A stretch of DNA of 64,000 bases from Hymenopus coronatus (lineage: Eukaryota > Arthropoda > Insecta > Mantodea > Hymenopodidae). Made by a program: the position numbers and the translations under genes. Shown here piece by piece: positions 45,198 to 56,222 of this stretch. The stretch is from assembly GCA_030762935.1 (NCBI GenBank), contig CM060891.1:3298001-3362000 (forward strand), written 5' to 3'. Position 1 is the stretch's first letter. Each line of letters begins with the position of its first letter. Under the pieces are notes generated by a model that had not been told where the DNA came from, searched no databases, and saw nothing but the letters and a program-made list of their open reading frames with translations.

Positions 45198-46054
45198 ACT
45201 TTCTCGACACGTACTATGTACATATTGTATAGAGAAGGTATTGCACTCCACCCAAAAATTCGATACCGAGATTTCACCGGAAATATATTTTTAGGGTCTC
45301 CTACATTAAAAAAAAAACGTTTTCAGAAACAGGTCCATGTGTAAGTGTGTCTGTGAACACGATAACTCAAAAACGAAAAGTCGGTAAAACACCAAACTTG
45401 GTATTAAAGTTTAGTATCTTCCAGGGATGCGATACGAAGATTTTGAGAAAAATTCCCCCACCTCAAACTACCCTTTACATGGAACTTTTTTCGAAAATTT
45501 TGATTTTCTCTAAAATGGCTCTAACGATTTCGATTAAAATATCGTATATTAAAGATATTTACTTAACAAATAAAATGAATATGTTGAATTTTCTGGGAAT
45601 AGCCTCTGAAGACTACTTTATTCTGGATGAATTTTACAAAATTTTGCATAACTGCTAAACCGTAAGAAATGGACAAAAACTTACCACACAAAAAATGTAG
45701 AGCACATTAAAACACAAAATAAATGTTATATAAATATTTTTCGAGTATTTGATCGTTTTTGAGATATTCCTTGTTTTTGGTTTCATCTTTGAAAAACTTG
45801 TACTTTTCTCATACAGGGATTTGTCAACTCATATCCATACAAGCAAAGGAATTTCATTCACCTAGTAACCAGCTTTTGACTTCACTTTAACCTATGCTAC
45901 TCCCATATTGCGCTTCTACTTACAAGGAAGCAAGTAATAAGACTATTTCTGGTATTTTTTTCTCGATTAGCATGAAGTAAATAGAAGAATAAGGCTATTA
46001 ACAATAATTTGTTACACAGAAGTAGAGAAAGTCATGTGAATGGAACGCATCAGA
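45198..46054 (-). mobile_element. HLE reference copy, full length (857 bp)
   Basis: One of the best-preserved copies. In element orientation it reads TCTGATGCGTTCCATTCACATG, then ACTTTCTCTAC (5' sub-terminal repeat), the CTTATTACTTGCTTCCTTG and CCATAGGTTAAAG blocks, TTCCAGAAAATTCAA-type core, GGTGGGGGAATTTTTCTC, the CA/TG microsatellite site, TTTCCGGTGAAATCTCGGTA and the terminal palindrome ending GTGTCGAGAAAGT. It inserted in a T-rich run. An open frame of 103 codons (45347-45658, +, opposite to the element) recurs in at least five other copies. No Rep, helicase, transposase or reverse transcriptase is encoded, so movement would depend on an enzyme elsewhere. Confidence 0.9.
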
Positions 46055-46240
46055 TTTTTACTTTGCTTGATGCGAATGAGATCTGAAGTTTTATTTGTTT
46101 ATTTATTTATTTTTTGTTGTCGATTCCAGTACAGTTTCTCACTAGCTTCAGTGACTTAAGGCATTCAAAAATGGCGCCATTTATACCTACCTTTTTGTAT
46201 TCAGGAATGTTCAAATTATTTTATGAAATTGAAATAAAAA

Positions 46241-47040
46241 TCCATATTTTTCGTTCAAATGACTTTCTGTACATCTCTGCAACAAAGTATTGTTAAAAGC
46301 TTACGCTTCTATTTACTGCATGCTAATCGAGAAAAAAACGCAGAAATCCTTGTAAGTAGAAGGGAACTAAAGAAATGCACTAAGCTAAAGCGATAGTCAC
46401 AACGTTCAAAAGCTGGTTACCATGTGATTGAAGTTCCTTTGTTTCTATGAGAAAAGTATTAGTATTTAAAACTGAAACAAATAACAAGAAATATCTCAAA
46501 AACCGTCAACTCAATGAAAAAATTGCATGCAATATAAATTGCGTGTTTTAACGATATCTGCATTTTTGCAGCAAGTTTTTGTTCTATATCTTACGCTTTA
46601 CCAGTGTTGCAAAATTCCACAAAATTCATTCAAAATAAAGTTGTCTTCAGAGGCTATTCCAATAAAACTCGAGATATACATTTTATATGTTATGAAAATA
46701 TCTTTAACGTATGCTATTTTAATCAGATCGTTAGAGGCAGTTTTGAGAAAATCAAATTTTTCGAAACATTTTCCATGTGAAGGGTAGTTGGGGGGTTCGG
46801 ATGTTTTGGAAAATCTTCGTGTCGCATCCTTGGAAGATATTGAATTGAAATGCCAAGTTTGGTATTTAACGGCCTTTTCATTTGTGAGCTATGCTGCCCA
46901 CGGACACACACACGGACATTTTTCTATTTTGTTATTCAGGGGACCACAAAATATGTATTTCCGGTGAAATCTCAGTATTGAATCTTCGGGTGCAATACAT
47001 ACCTTCTCTATACATATGTACATAATACGTGTAGAGAAAG
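46241..47040 (+). mobile_element. HLE copy, nearly full length
   Basis: A diverged 5' tip (TTTTTCGTTCAAATGAC) and a complete hairpin end (CTATACATATGTACATAATA). Confidence 0.83.
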
Positions 47041-47241
47041 CAAAAAAGTCTATTTTTTGTGGTTTTTATGACGTCAGATATTCCGCCGATGTTTGTGTGA
47101 TTGTCATTCGTTATCAAGAACGGTGCTAAATTACAACAGGTTTAAGTAGAGGATTCCTCTAGATGGTGGTACAGCAACTTGCGGTAAATGGAACATTTGT
47201 TTAAGCTGACAAGCTACTCTGAAATGTTAAAAAAAAAAAAA
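47041..47241. other. Short non-repeat spacer with an A run
   Basis: A 15-A run at about 47229-47243 borders the next HLE fragment. Confidence 0.3.
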
Positions 47242-47909
47242 AAAGCACGACAAATCAAAAACGAAAAGTCGGTAAAATACCAAACTTACTAATTAAGTTT
47301 AGCATCTTCCAAGGATGCGACACCAAGATTTTGTGAAAAATCTCCCCACCCCAAGCTACTCTTTACATGGTAAAATCTTTGAAAATGTTAGTTTTCTCAA
47401 AAATGGCTCTAACGATTTTGATTAAAATACCGTACATTAAAGATATTTATATGGCAAATAAAATGCATATCTTGAATTTTCTGTGAATAGCCTCTAAAGA
47501 TCTCCTTATTCTGGATGATTTTTATACATCTAGTAAACCGTAAGAGACAGACAAACACTTACTAAAAAAAAAAATGTAGATTTCGTTGAAACACGCAATT
47601 TGTCATATACATAGAGTTGACCATTTTTGAGATATTCCTTATTATTGGTTTTAATTTTAAAATACCAGATAACATTTTCACACGCAGTAATTTGACAACT
47701 CCTGGAAATATAAACAAACGGATTTGAACCACATAGTAACCAGCTTTTAAAATATTTGACTATCACTTTAACCTAGTGTATTCTACTTACAAGGAGGCTT
47801 TCCTGTTAATTTTTCCCTCGGTTAGCACGAACTAGACACAAGAATAAGTTTATTAACAATAAATTGTTACAGAGTTGTAGGGAAAGTCATGTGAACGGAG
47901 CACATCAGC
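47242..47909 (-). mobile_element. HLE copy lacking the hairpin third
   Basis: Opens at the microsatellite-side segment ATCAAAAACGAAAAGTCGG and ends GTGAACGGAGCACATCAG. Confidence 0.8.
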
Positions 47910-48280
47910 TTTATGTTTGACTCAAATTCAAAGCTTGCAATACAAACAACTACTGATAAACATGCTTAACAATAATTGCCATGATTTATATAGCAATTGT
48001 TAAACATTTCAAGGGCAACTATTGAGAAGTTTATAATTTACCTCACTTAAGGTGTAATTTGCGTACGTTCCCTTGCCAACTAGTTTACCATATCTCTAGC
48101 ACAAGTACGTACAAGTCAATATCTTATCTGTTTATATGTAAAACAGGCACGCGATTGCCTTTATAACATGTTGTTAACTACCAACTTTGATTTATCAGTG
48201 CTATCACCCGGTAGCTCTACACTACACAACAAGTTAAATGTATCAAGGTAGCTTACCATTACTATATTTCCTAGTCGTTC
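47910..48280. other. Non-repeat spacer
   Basis: Nothing recognised. Confidence 0.3.
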
Positions 48281-49852
48281 ACTAAAATGTTATTAGCAGA
48301 AATGGTCACTTAGTTCCTTACAAGTAGAAGGTAATATGCTCGGCTAAAGCAATATCAAGTTTTAAAACCCGTCGCTACGAGAAGCAGCTGAAATCCGATT
48401 TTCTTTGGATGATCAGGAGTAAAACAAAAAGAAGTATGCATTTCCGTTTAAAGTAGTTTAAAATTAAAAGCAATAACAAAGATTTTTGGGAAGGTTAACT
48501 CTTCAAAAAGAATGTAATTGCATGATTTGTGTGTTTTAAAGAGATCTGTATTTTTACTTTTTCTACACGTACTATGTACATAGTGTATAGAGAAGGTATG
48601 TATTACACTCCACCCAAAAATTCGATACAGAGAGATTTAACCGCAAATATATGTTTTAGGGTCCCCTGTATCTAAAAAAAAAAAAACATTTTCAGAAAAA
48701 GGTCCGTGTGTGTCCGTGTGTCTGTGAACACGATAACTCAAAAACGGAAAGTCGGTAAAATACCAACTTGATATTTTAGTTTAGCATCTTCCAAGGATCC
48801 GACACGAAGATTTTCAAGAAAATCCCCCCTTCCCAAGATACCCTTTAGAATAAGTTTAGAACATTTTGATTTTCTCAAAAATAGCTCTAACAGTTTTGAT
48901 TAAAATATCGCATATTAAAGATATTTACATGGTAAATAAAATGAATATCTTAAATTTTTGGAAAAGCCTCTGAAGACTACTTCACTCTGGATGAATTTTA
49001 CGGAATTTTGCATAACTGCTAAACCGTAAGAGATGGACAAAAACTTACCACACAGAAAATGTAGAGCATGTTAAAATACAATTTATGTTATATACTTTTT
49101 TTTTTTTTTTTTGGTAGAGTTCATCGTTTTTGAGATACTCCCATTTTTTGGTTTCACCTTTAAAAAACTTATACTTTTCTCATACAGGAATTTGTCAACT
49201 CCTGTCCATACAAACAAAGGAACTTCAGTCACATAGCAACCAGCTTTTGACTATCACTTTAACCTATGGTACCCCCTTATTTCGCTTCTACTTACAGGGA
49301 AGCAAATATAAAGACTATTTTTTCTTGATTTACACGAAGTAAATAGAGGAATAAGCTTTTTAACAATAATTTGTTGCAGAGATGTAGGGAAGTCATGTGA
49401 ATGGAATATGTTTACAAGTTACAATCCAGAATGAAGAGGTCTTCAGAGGCTATCCCGCGAATATTCAAGATATACATTTCGTTTATCGTGAAATAATGTT
49501 AAACAAAATCGTTAGAGCGAGTTTTGAGAAAAGAATTCTTTTCGAAAAATATTACATGTACACGGTATTTGGGGGTGCGGGAGTTTTTTTTGAAAATCTT
49601 CGGGTCGTATCCCTGGAAGATACTGAACTTTGGTATTTAACGCAACTTTAGTTACACTGTCCACACACACACACCACACACGCGCGCGCATCTTTTTCTT
49701 CTTTTTTGTTCTTTTTTATTTATTTATTTTTTTATTCACAGCTCCATAAAGTATATATTTGCGCTGAAATCTCGGTTTCAAATGTTGGGTGGAATACAAT
49801 ACCATCTCGAGCTACTACGTACATTGTCCATACGTGCTGGAAAATATAAAAA
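48281..49852 (+). mobile_element. HLE copy hosting a second, inverted HLE
   Basis: The 5' part (48281-48555) ends GAGATCTGTATTTTT; after the nested copy the host resumes at GTTTACAAGTTACAATCC (49410) and continues to a worn hairpin near 49850. The two host parts together make one nearly complete element. Confidence 0.78.
48556..49409 (-). mobile_element. HLE copy nested in another HLE
   Basis: Full-length body with a well-paired hairpin (ACGTACTATGTACATAGTG). The insertion is at the same ACATTTTT run as the copy at 39529. Confidence 0.87.
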
Positions 49853-49860
49853 TCATATTG

Positions 49861-49970
49861 CTTTCTCTACCACGAGCTAGTAGATAGAAAAGCTATTCTA
49901 AGTTTTCCAGTCAAAAATTCAGTACCAAGATTTCACTGGAAGTACATGTTTTTAGGGCCTCTGAGTAAAA
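49861..49970 (-). mobile_element. HLE hairpin-end fragment
   Basis: CTTTCTCTACCACGAGC hairpin to GGGCCTCTGAGTAAAA, cut where an inverted HLE begins. Confidence 0.65.
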
Positions 49971-50142
49971 TTCCATTCACATGACTTTCCTCTACATCTC
50001 TGTAGATAATTATTGTTAAAAAGCTTATTCTTCTATTTACTTCATACTAATAGAGATAAACATTATCACAAATTGTCTTATTACTTACTTCCTTGTACGT
50101 AGATGGGAATACACTAGGATAAAGTGATAATCAAATGTTTTA
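49971..50142 (+). mobile_element. HLE copy, left part, split by LINEs
   Basis: TTCCATTCACATGAC to TCAAATGTTTTA (50131-50142). The rest lies at 53256-53895. Confidence 0.82.
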
Positions 50143-50920
50143 TTTTTGATCGAACAGCAGTACAATGCTTTACGGATCAGTGATAACATACATGAGGAGG
50201 CTTACAGGCCGTCCCATATCTACATGTTGTAAACATAAGATACAGCACACAAGAGGTAAAAGAGCATATCAATCACTAGAGTTAGAATCAGAGGGATCAC
50301 TCAGAAGTAGGTCTTCAAGCGGTCTGGCTGGCGCCTATGTTATAGTGCACTGCTCCAGGAACATCCCTCAATGTGGAAAAGAAACGACGGGCGATCCTCG
50401 TGAAGAGGTAAGAGTCCCAGTTCGTGATGGAGCTGCTGATTACGAATGAACCAAGGAGCGTTGGTAGCGATGTGCATAACGCGGTGCTGACCGACGTAGA
50501 CGGCTTGTGTGAGCGACTCCCCATACCTGGCAGGTGAGAAGCGGACGAACGACAGACTGCTAGAGTAACACGGAGGACTCCAATCCAAGAGTGGTATGAC
50601 GATGAAGCAATGGAGAGAGTTTGGGAAGCCGTCCGGAGGCGATCGATATGAGCGCGGCAAGTCAGTCGAGTGTCCATAAGCGCCCCAAAATACTGAACAG
50701 GAACAGGAGCAGGTAGCCAAGACACATCGTTACTACAAAGAGGAAGAGCATAGTGTGAAAATCTTAGCCTTGGTCTTCTGAGGGTTCAAGGAGATGCGCC
50801 AAGTGAGTGTTGTACCACCTGATGATTAGAATGGCAATAGTAGAGAACGGTGTCATCAGCATAGAGAGCTAAAGAAGTCGGGGCCAAATCTGGAATATGA
50901 ATAGCATGGGGACACCTGCG
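50143..50920 (-). mobile_element. Outer Jockey-type LINE, 3' part
   Basis: On the minus strand: IPDLAPTSLALYADDTVLYY with the YADD catalytic motif at 50852-50863, then YFGALMDTRLTCRAHIDRL, the post-RT block of Jockey-clade ORF2. A frameshift and stop make it dead. The 3' end is at 50143 with a short A-rich end. The 12-bp TCAAATGTTTTA at 50131-50142 recurs at 53256-53267, so this LINE entered the HLE by target-primed insertion. It is interrupted at 50910-50920 by a second LINE. Confidence 0.8.
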
Positions 50921-50946
50921 GTCAGGAGCCAGGAGAAGTAACTAGT

Positions 50947-50966
50947 CGCCCGAGTGTACTCGGGCG
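50947..50966. other. 3'-UTR hairpins of the inner LINE
   Basis: CGCCCGAGTGTACTCGGGCG is a 9-bp stem with a 2-nt centre. At 50989-51007 ATCCGCTTTTCTCGCGGAT forms a second stem, itself inside a CACGG/CCGTG pairing. Structured 3' ends are known to be recognised by some LINE reverse transcriptases; here no poly(A) tail is seen. Confidence 0.6.
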
Positions 50967-51123
50967 GGGGCAAATCACCACGGTACCTATCCGCTTTTCT
51001 CGCGGATTTACCCGTGTGATATAAAAGATGTAGTCTTGTGCAAGCGTTTATGTCTGTGTCGAAGTCATGTGGGCAGGGTGTTTCCCTCTATGCAGCCGGG
51101 GCGGGCTGGCTTACCTACCTGAG

Positions 51124-51172
51124 TGGTCACCCACCCAGAGAGGGACCAGGCCCGATGCTGCTTACCTTGGCC
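51124..51172 (-). repeat. 5S rRNA-like module 2 in a LINE 3' UTR
   Basis: On the minus strand CCAAGGTAAGCAGCATCGGG and, further on, GGGTGGGTGACCACTC parallel the 5S rRNA internal control region (AAGTTAAGCAGCGTCGGGC and GATGGGTGACCG). More diverged than module 1. Confidence 0.55.
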
Positions 51173-51285
51173 AGCCGCTTGCGGGCTGTCAAGGAAAGCA
51201 GTGCCAGCTAGCGGGTAGAACTGAAAGGATGTAGGTAAGGGGTGGGGGAAAGCCAGTGTTGCAGAATCTGGTCGGAGTACAACTG

Positions 51286-51339
51286 GTCGGTCACCCATCC
51301 GAGTTGTGACTGGGCCCGATGCTGCTTAACTTGGCGGAT
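51286..51339 (-). repeat. 5S rRNA-like module 1 in a LINE 3' UTR
   Basis: On the minus strand CGCCAAGTTAAGCAGCATCG, GGCCCAGTCACAACTCG and GATGGGTGACCGACC follow the 5S rRNA internal promoter (box A, intermediate element, box C) in order and spacing. It is a partial gene of about 54 nt; the 5S ends are absent. Confidence 0.65.
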
Positions 51340-53126
51340 GATACTGGAAAGAAGGGAGAGGCGGCCGAAAACTACCATCCCAAGGCATCCTTGGGAAGGC
51401 GGTAGCTTACGCGTCTCCTAGGCAGCGTGTGGTCGTAAAGACCGAGAATGTTCACCTGAGCATTTGGGTGAGGAGCAAGTTTAGTGTATATTGTGCGAGC
51501 TCCTTCTCGCACAACGTCCACTATGTAAGGGATTCCGGAATGGGAATGGAGAATGTGGGACGGGAATCTACGGTCTGTGCCATATATCATCCTCAGTGCC
51601 CTGTTCTGCACAGTCTGCGGATGGTGGAACGAGCCACCGAACCCCAGACCTCGCAGCCGTACATCATCAGGGGCGGGATGACCGCGCGGTACAGCGTAGG
51701 CATGATGGAGCGGAAGATGTGAAACAACTGCTGCCGTAGGGCAGCGTGTCCCATACCGACCTTCTCCCTGACATGTGGAGTGAAAGTAAGACCGCGGTCG
51801 AGGAGGACTCCGAGGTATTTGGCGGTGCGGACCCAGGGGATCCGCCGCCGCCGCAACCTCAGGGACCTCTCCGGCCGCCAGCCACGGACTTTTGCCAGCA
51901 GCAGAGCGGAGCTCTTCTGCGGGCTGATGGCATCCGCCACTGTTCACTCCATCTGCCTATGGCCTGGAGCTGTCTCTGTAGCGGGGAGAGGCAATAACAG
52001 GCGTTCTTGTTACGTTCCAATTATGAGGACATCGTCGGCATACTGGCACGTAACTGTACTGGGTTCTGTGGGGAAGTCGGACATGTAGGCAGCAAAGAGT
52101 AACGGCGACAGCACGCTGCCTTCCGGCACTCCCGCCGCTATGGGTCTGACTGTGGAATGCCTCCCCTCCACCCTCACCCTGAAAGTGCGGTCCCGAAGGA
52201 AGCTACTAAGCAGGTGAAGGTAGGGGGGAGGGATTTCTGCGTTCTTGAGTTTGTACAAGAGTTCCTGATGTCACGTGGGGGCGAAGGCCTTTTCCACGTC
52301 CAAGAGCACCGCGACTGTTTTGAAGTTGTCCTGGAAGCACAGGGCAGCCTTCTCAGCCAGTCGCAGCAACTGCAGGGTTGTGGAATGTCCAGTACGGAAA
52401 CCAAACTGGTGATCCGGGAGTAGGAGTCTCTCCTCGAAGAGAGGGGTGAGGCGAGATAGGAGTAACCGCTCGAATACTTTCGAGACGATGGGAAGTAAGC
52501 TAATAGATCTATAGCTTGACGGGTTTCAAAATGCATACTACCCTCGCCTCCTTCTAATACGTTGGAAAGTGACGTAGGTGTAGGCATGCATTGTAAATCC
52601 GCGTCAGGTGGATTACGGCCTTTCGGGGTAGGTGCTGGAGCATAGGCGCCGTGACGCCGTCATGTCCAGGGGCTTTGTTGGGCTTTAGGTTTTTGAGTTG
52701 GGAGGCCACCTCTTTCGGGGTGACTAAGGGAATGCGGATCTCATCGTGGGGCGGCGGGAGCTCCTCGTAGAGGTAGTCTACCGTCGCTTCCACGAGTTCA
52801 GTAAATTCCTCGACCTGGAGGTCTTCGCGGGGTTCGAATTGAGACTCCAGATAGTCTGCGAAATCCGTGGCTTTATCCTGGGGCTCAAAAGAGAGTCTCC
52901 CACGGGTGCCATGGATGGGATGCTGAAACTGACTTTTGTCTTTCCTGAGGGAACAGATGATCCTCCAGGGTTGTTTCTCTTCCAGGTTTATATGCGCCAT
53001 TGTGTGTTCCCAGGCCGCTTTGCGGTGCGCGCGAAGCAGGCGCCTTGCCAGGTATTTGAACCGTTGGTACACTGCTTGGATCCTGGGATGGCGGAAGCGC
53101 TGCCATAGCTTCCGTACGGTTGCCTT

Positions 53127-53255
53127 GGACACCTGCGTGGAGAGGAAATACGCACTGAAAAGCTGCGGTCCTATAGGAAACTCTCTATTAAGAACAATAA
53201 ATAATGAGGAATACCGCTGCGGTTTAACTTGAGAAGCAAGCCATCATGCCAAACG
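53127..53255 (-). mobile_element. Outer Jockey-type LINE, 5' part
   Basis: On the minus strand: VWHDGLLLKLNRSGIPHYLL, FLIESFL, stop, DRSFSVRISS, the RT block that precedes the AGVP motif. The outer copy is therefore 5'-truncated inside its RT, and the inner LINE landed just after this block. Confidence 0.8.
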
Positions 53256-53895
53256 TCAAATGTTTTAAAATGTGGTTGCAATGTGAATGGCACCCGCTTC
53301 TTTGCATTGCCAGGAGTTGAGAAACTCCCGTATGAGAGAATGTAATTATTGTATAACTGAAACCAATAACAAGAAATATCTCACAAATGGTCAACACCAC
53401 GAAAAAAATATCTATGACATAAATTGTGTGTTTTAACGAGATCTATGTTTTTATGTAAGTTTTGTCTATCTCTCACGGTTTACCAGTTATGCATAATTCA
53501 TCCAGAATAAAGTAGTCTTCAGGGGCTATTTCAAGAAAACTCAAGATATACATTTTATTTGTCAGGTAAATATCTTTAATATGCGTATTTTAATCAAAAT
53601 CGAATGGGGCATTTTTGAGAAAATTAAAATGTTCGAAATTGTTTCCAAGTAAAGGATAATTTGGGGTAGCAGGATTTTTCTTCCCGTTTCATGTCGCATC
53701 CCTGGAAGATACTAAACTTAAATACCAGGTTTAGTATTTTACCAACTTTGCGTTTTTGAGTTATCGTGTTCACAAACACACATATACGGATCTTTTTCTA
53801 AAACGTGTATTTCCGGTGAAATCTCGATATCAAATTTTTGTATACAATACAATACCTTCTCTATACACTATTTACATAGTACGGGTAGAGAAAGT
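53256..53895 (+). mobile_element. HLE copy, right part, after the LINE nest
   Basis: It resumes with the duplicated TCAAATGTTTTA, then AAATGTGGTTGCAATGTG, the full remaining body and the hairpin (CTATACACTATTTACATAGT) ending GGTAGAGAAAGT. Confidence 0.85.
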
Positions 53896-54825
53896 ACCTT
53901 CTTCTATTTCTACACCTATCATTTCCATTAACCTCACTTTTTCAATAATTCTTCCTATCTTCTGAGTTCTCAGTTGCAAAACGTTCCCTCACTCCCTTGA
54001 TCTCATCTATTTCTTGTTCTGGTTATCATTACTTCTTCTCTGTTGATCTTTGCCTGGTAACTCAGTCCTTTCTCTTGTATCATTTATCAATATTTCCTTT
54101 GCAATAACAGAAATCTTCTATGAAATGTCAGTTGTTTCGCATCTAATTTAATTATCATCTCATCTCTCTCAAATCTTGCTCATATTAACACATTTGCTAC
54201 AATAAATCGATTTTTTGACTGATTGTGGTAAAAAATTGCACTCCCCCGTAATCAGGAAAATCAGAAATATACGAAATTACATTATAATGGAATGATATAT
54301 CATAAAAATCTTCTAGATTACTGTAAAATAATTTCACTAACAACAGAGTGAAGTAAATTAATCAATTCGTCACTCGTGAAACAATTGTATAATGTATATC
54401 TTAATTGAAGTGTACCATGATCCAGGGCTACCAATATGTTCAACAATGCACACGGCCTCATAAACTCTCCTTACAAAATTTCTCAAGAAGGATGGACGCT
54501 AATCTTGCAAAGAATTATGGGAGGCTTATGTGCAGCAAAGGTTAGCTAATGTCAACAAACATTCGCTCAACAAAACGAATTTCGAAAGTCTTCTAAGAGG
54601 ATTACCAAGTATTCGTGTTTACAGAGAATTTACTCGTCTTTTGTACACGGATTAAACCTTACCATGTTGTTGCAATAAACAAGCTGCAGTAATACCAACA
54701 TTGCGTCATCAGCGTGAGTCTTAAAACACCACAATATTACTTTCAATTTCAAACAAGTATTGCCTATTTCATGAATCTAGAATGTGTACTTCTAACCTCA
54801 AAGAAGTTGGTACTAATTAAAATAA
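53896..54825. other. Longest non-repeat stretch of the window (930 bp)
   Basis: AT-rich; no gene, tRNA, repeat or long open frame recognised. Confidence 0.3.
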
Positions 54826-55553
54826 CCTGGTTTGTTCCATTTGCATGCGTTTCTGAACATCTCTGTAACAAATGATTGTTAAAGCATTATTCTTCTATCT
54901 ACACCGAGATAAACATTAACAGAAATAGTCTTATTACTTGCTTCCATGTAAGTAGAAGGGAATACACTAGGATAAAATGATAGTCAAATCTCTTAGTACC
55001 TGTCACTATGCGTTTGTCGTTGCAAATTGATTCTATTTCTATATGCAAGGAGTAAAACAAAAAAGATATGAAACGGATGAGAAATCTCTTCAACAAAAAT
55101 GTGTTTTAATGACATTTTTGTGTACAGTAAGGTTTGCCATTAAAAACAAATGTCCAGATTAAACAGGTATTTACCTGTACATTTTATTTGTCATGTAAAT
55201 ATCTTTAATATACGATATTTTAATCAAAATCCTTAGAGACATTTTTGAGAAAATCAAAATCTTCGAAAAAAGTTCCATGTAAAGGGTATTTGCGGGTGGG
55301 GAGATTTTCTTGCAAATCTTGCTGTCGCATTCTTGTAAGATACCAAACTTAAATACCAAGTTTGGTTTTTAATGGTCTTTTCGTTTTTGAGCTATGCAGT
55401 CCACATACACAAACGGACCTTTTTCCAAACATTTTTTTTTCGATTCAGGAGGACCCAAAACATGTATTTCCAGTGAAACATCGGTATCGATTTTTTGGGT
55501 GGAATACAATACCTTCTCTATACATTGTATACATAGTACGTGTTAGAGAAAGT
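54826..55553 (+). mobile_element. HLE copy with an internal deletion
   Basis: From a worn tip (GGTTTGTTCCATTTGCATGC) to a good hairpin end (TACATTGTATACATAGTACG); the middle is shortened near 55150. Confidence 0.82.
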
Positions 55554-55559
55554 AAAAAG

Positions 55560-55778
55560 ATTATTCTTCTATCTACTTGATGCTAATCGAGATAAACATT
55601 AACAGAAATTGTCTTATTACTTGCTTCCTTGTAAGTAGAAGGGAGTACACTAGGATAAAGTGATAGTCAAATGTTTTAAAATGTGGTTGCTCTGTGGCTG
55701 AAGCAGTTTACAACTTTCCGTGTGAGAAAATGTTAAAACTGAAACCAATAACAAAGAATATCTCAGGACGTTTTGAAG
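55560..55778 (+). mobile_element. HLE 5' fragment lacking its tip
   Basis: Starts at ATTATTCTTCTATCTAC, seven bases after the previous copy's end, and stops after CAAAGAATATCTCAGG. Confidence 0.72.
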
Positions 55779-55796
55779 TGTCACACAAATGCCTTG

Positions 55797-56222
55797 AAGC
55801 ATATCCCTGTGTGAATGTCTGTAGGCAGCATAGTTAAAAAACAAAAATTGCTATTTAATTCAGTATCTTACAAGATTTCCAGGAAAGTTTCCCCATCCTT
55901 AGCATGGAACATTTTTCAAAAGTCTTGATCTTCTTAAAAATGGCTCTAATAATTTTCATTAAAATGCCATATATTTAAGATATTTTCATGACTATCGAAA
56001 TGTATATCTTGAATTTTCTGCTAATAGCTTCTTCTTCAGACTTCTTCATTCTGTGACTGTCACTTTAACTTATGGTACTCCCTTATTTCGCTTCTACTTA
56101 CAAGGAAGCAAGTAATAAGAATATTTCTGCTCGATTAGCATCAAGTAAAAATAAGTATAAGCTTTTTAACAACAATTTGTTGCAGAGATGTAGAGAAAGT
56201 CATGTGAATGGAACACATCACA
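55797..56222 (-). mobile_element. HLE copy with both ends shortened
   Basis: Opens at the microsatellite-side GTGTGAATGTCTGTAGGCAG and ends GTGAATGGAACACATCACA before a T run, with a large internal deletion near 56050. Confidence 0.72.

Larger units (their letters stand above)
50921..53126 (-). pseudogene. Inner Jockey-type LINE reverse transcriptase, 5'-truncated and broken
   Basis: Read right to left: KLWQRFRHPRIQAVYQRFKY (pre-RT region), LKNLKPNKAPGHDGVTAPML, SISLLPIVSKVFERLLL, AGVPEGSVLSPLLFAAYMSD (about 52096-52140), QYADDVLIIG (catalytic YADD at 52031-52042), KYLGVLLDRGLTF, LYRAVIPPLMMYGCEVWG and QNRALRMIYG, ending at the stop near 51372. At least three frame changes and a stop right after YADDVLIIGT disable it. 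The endonuclease and ORF1 are missing. An 11-bp duplication, GGACACCTGCG, at 50910-50920 and 53127-53137 marks its insertion into the outer LINE. About 450 bp of 3' UTR with 5S-like modules and hairpins lie between 51371 and 50921. Confidence 0.85.

Noticed and set aside
51286..51339. A working 5S rRNA gene
   Set aside because: Only about 54 nt of the internal region is present and the ends are absent.
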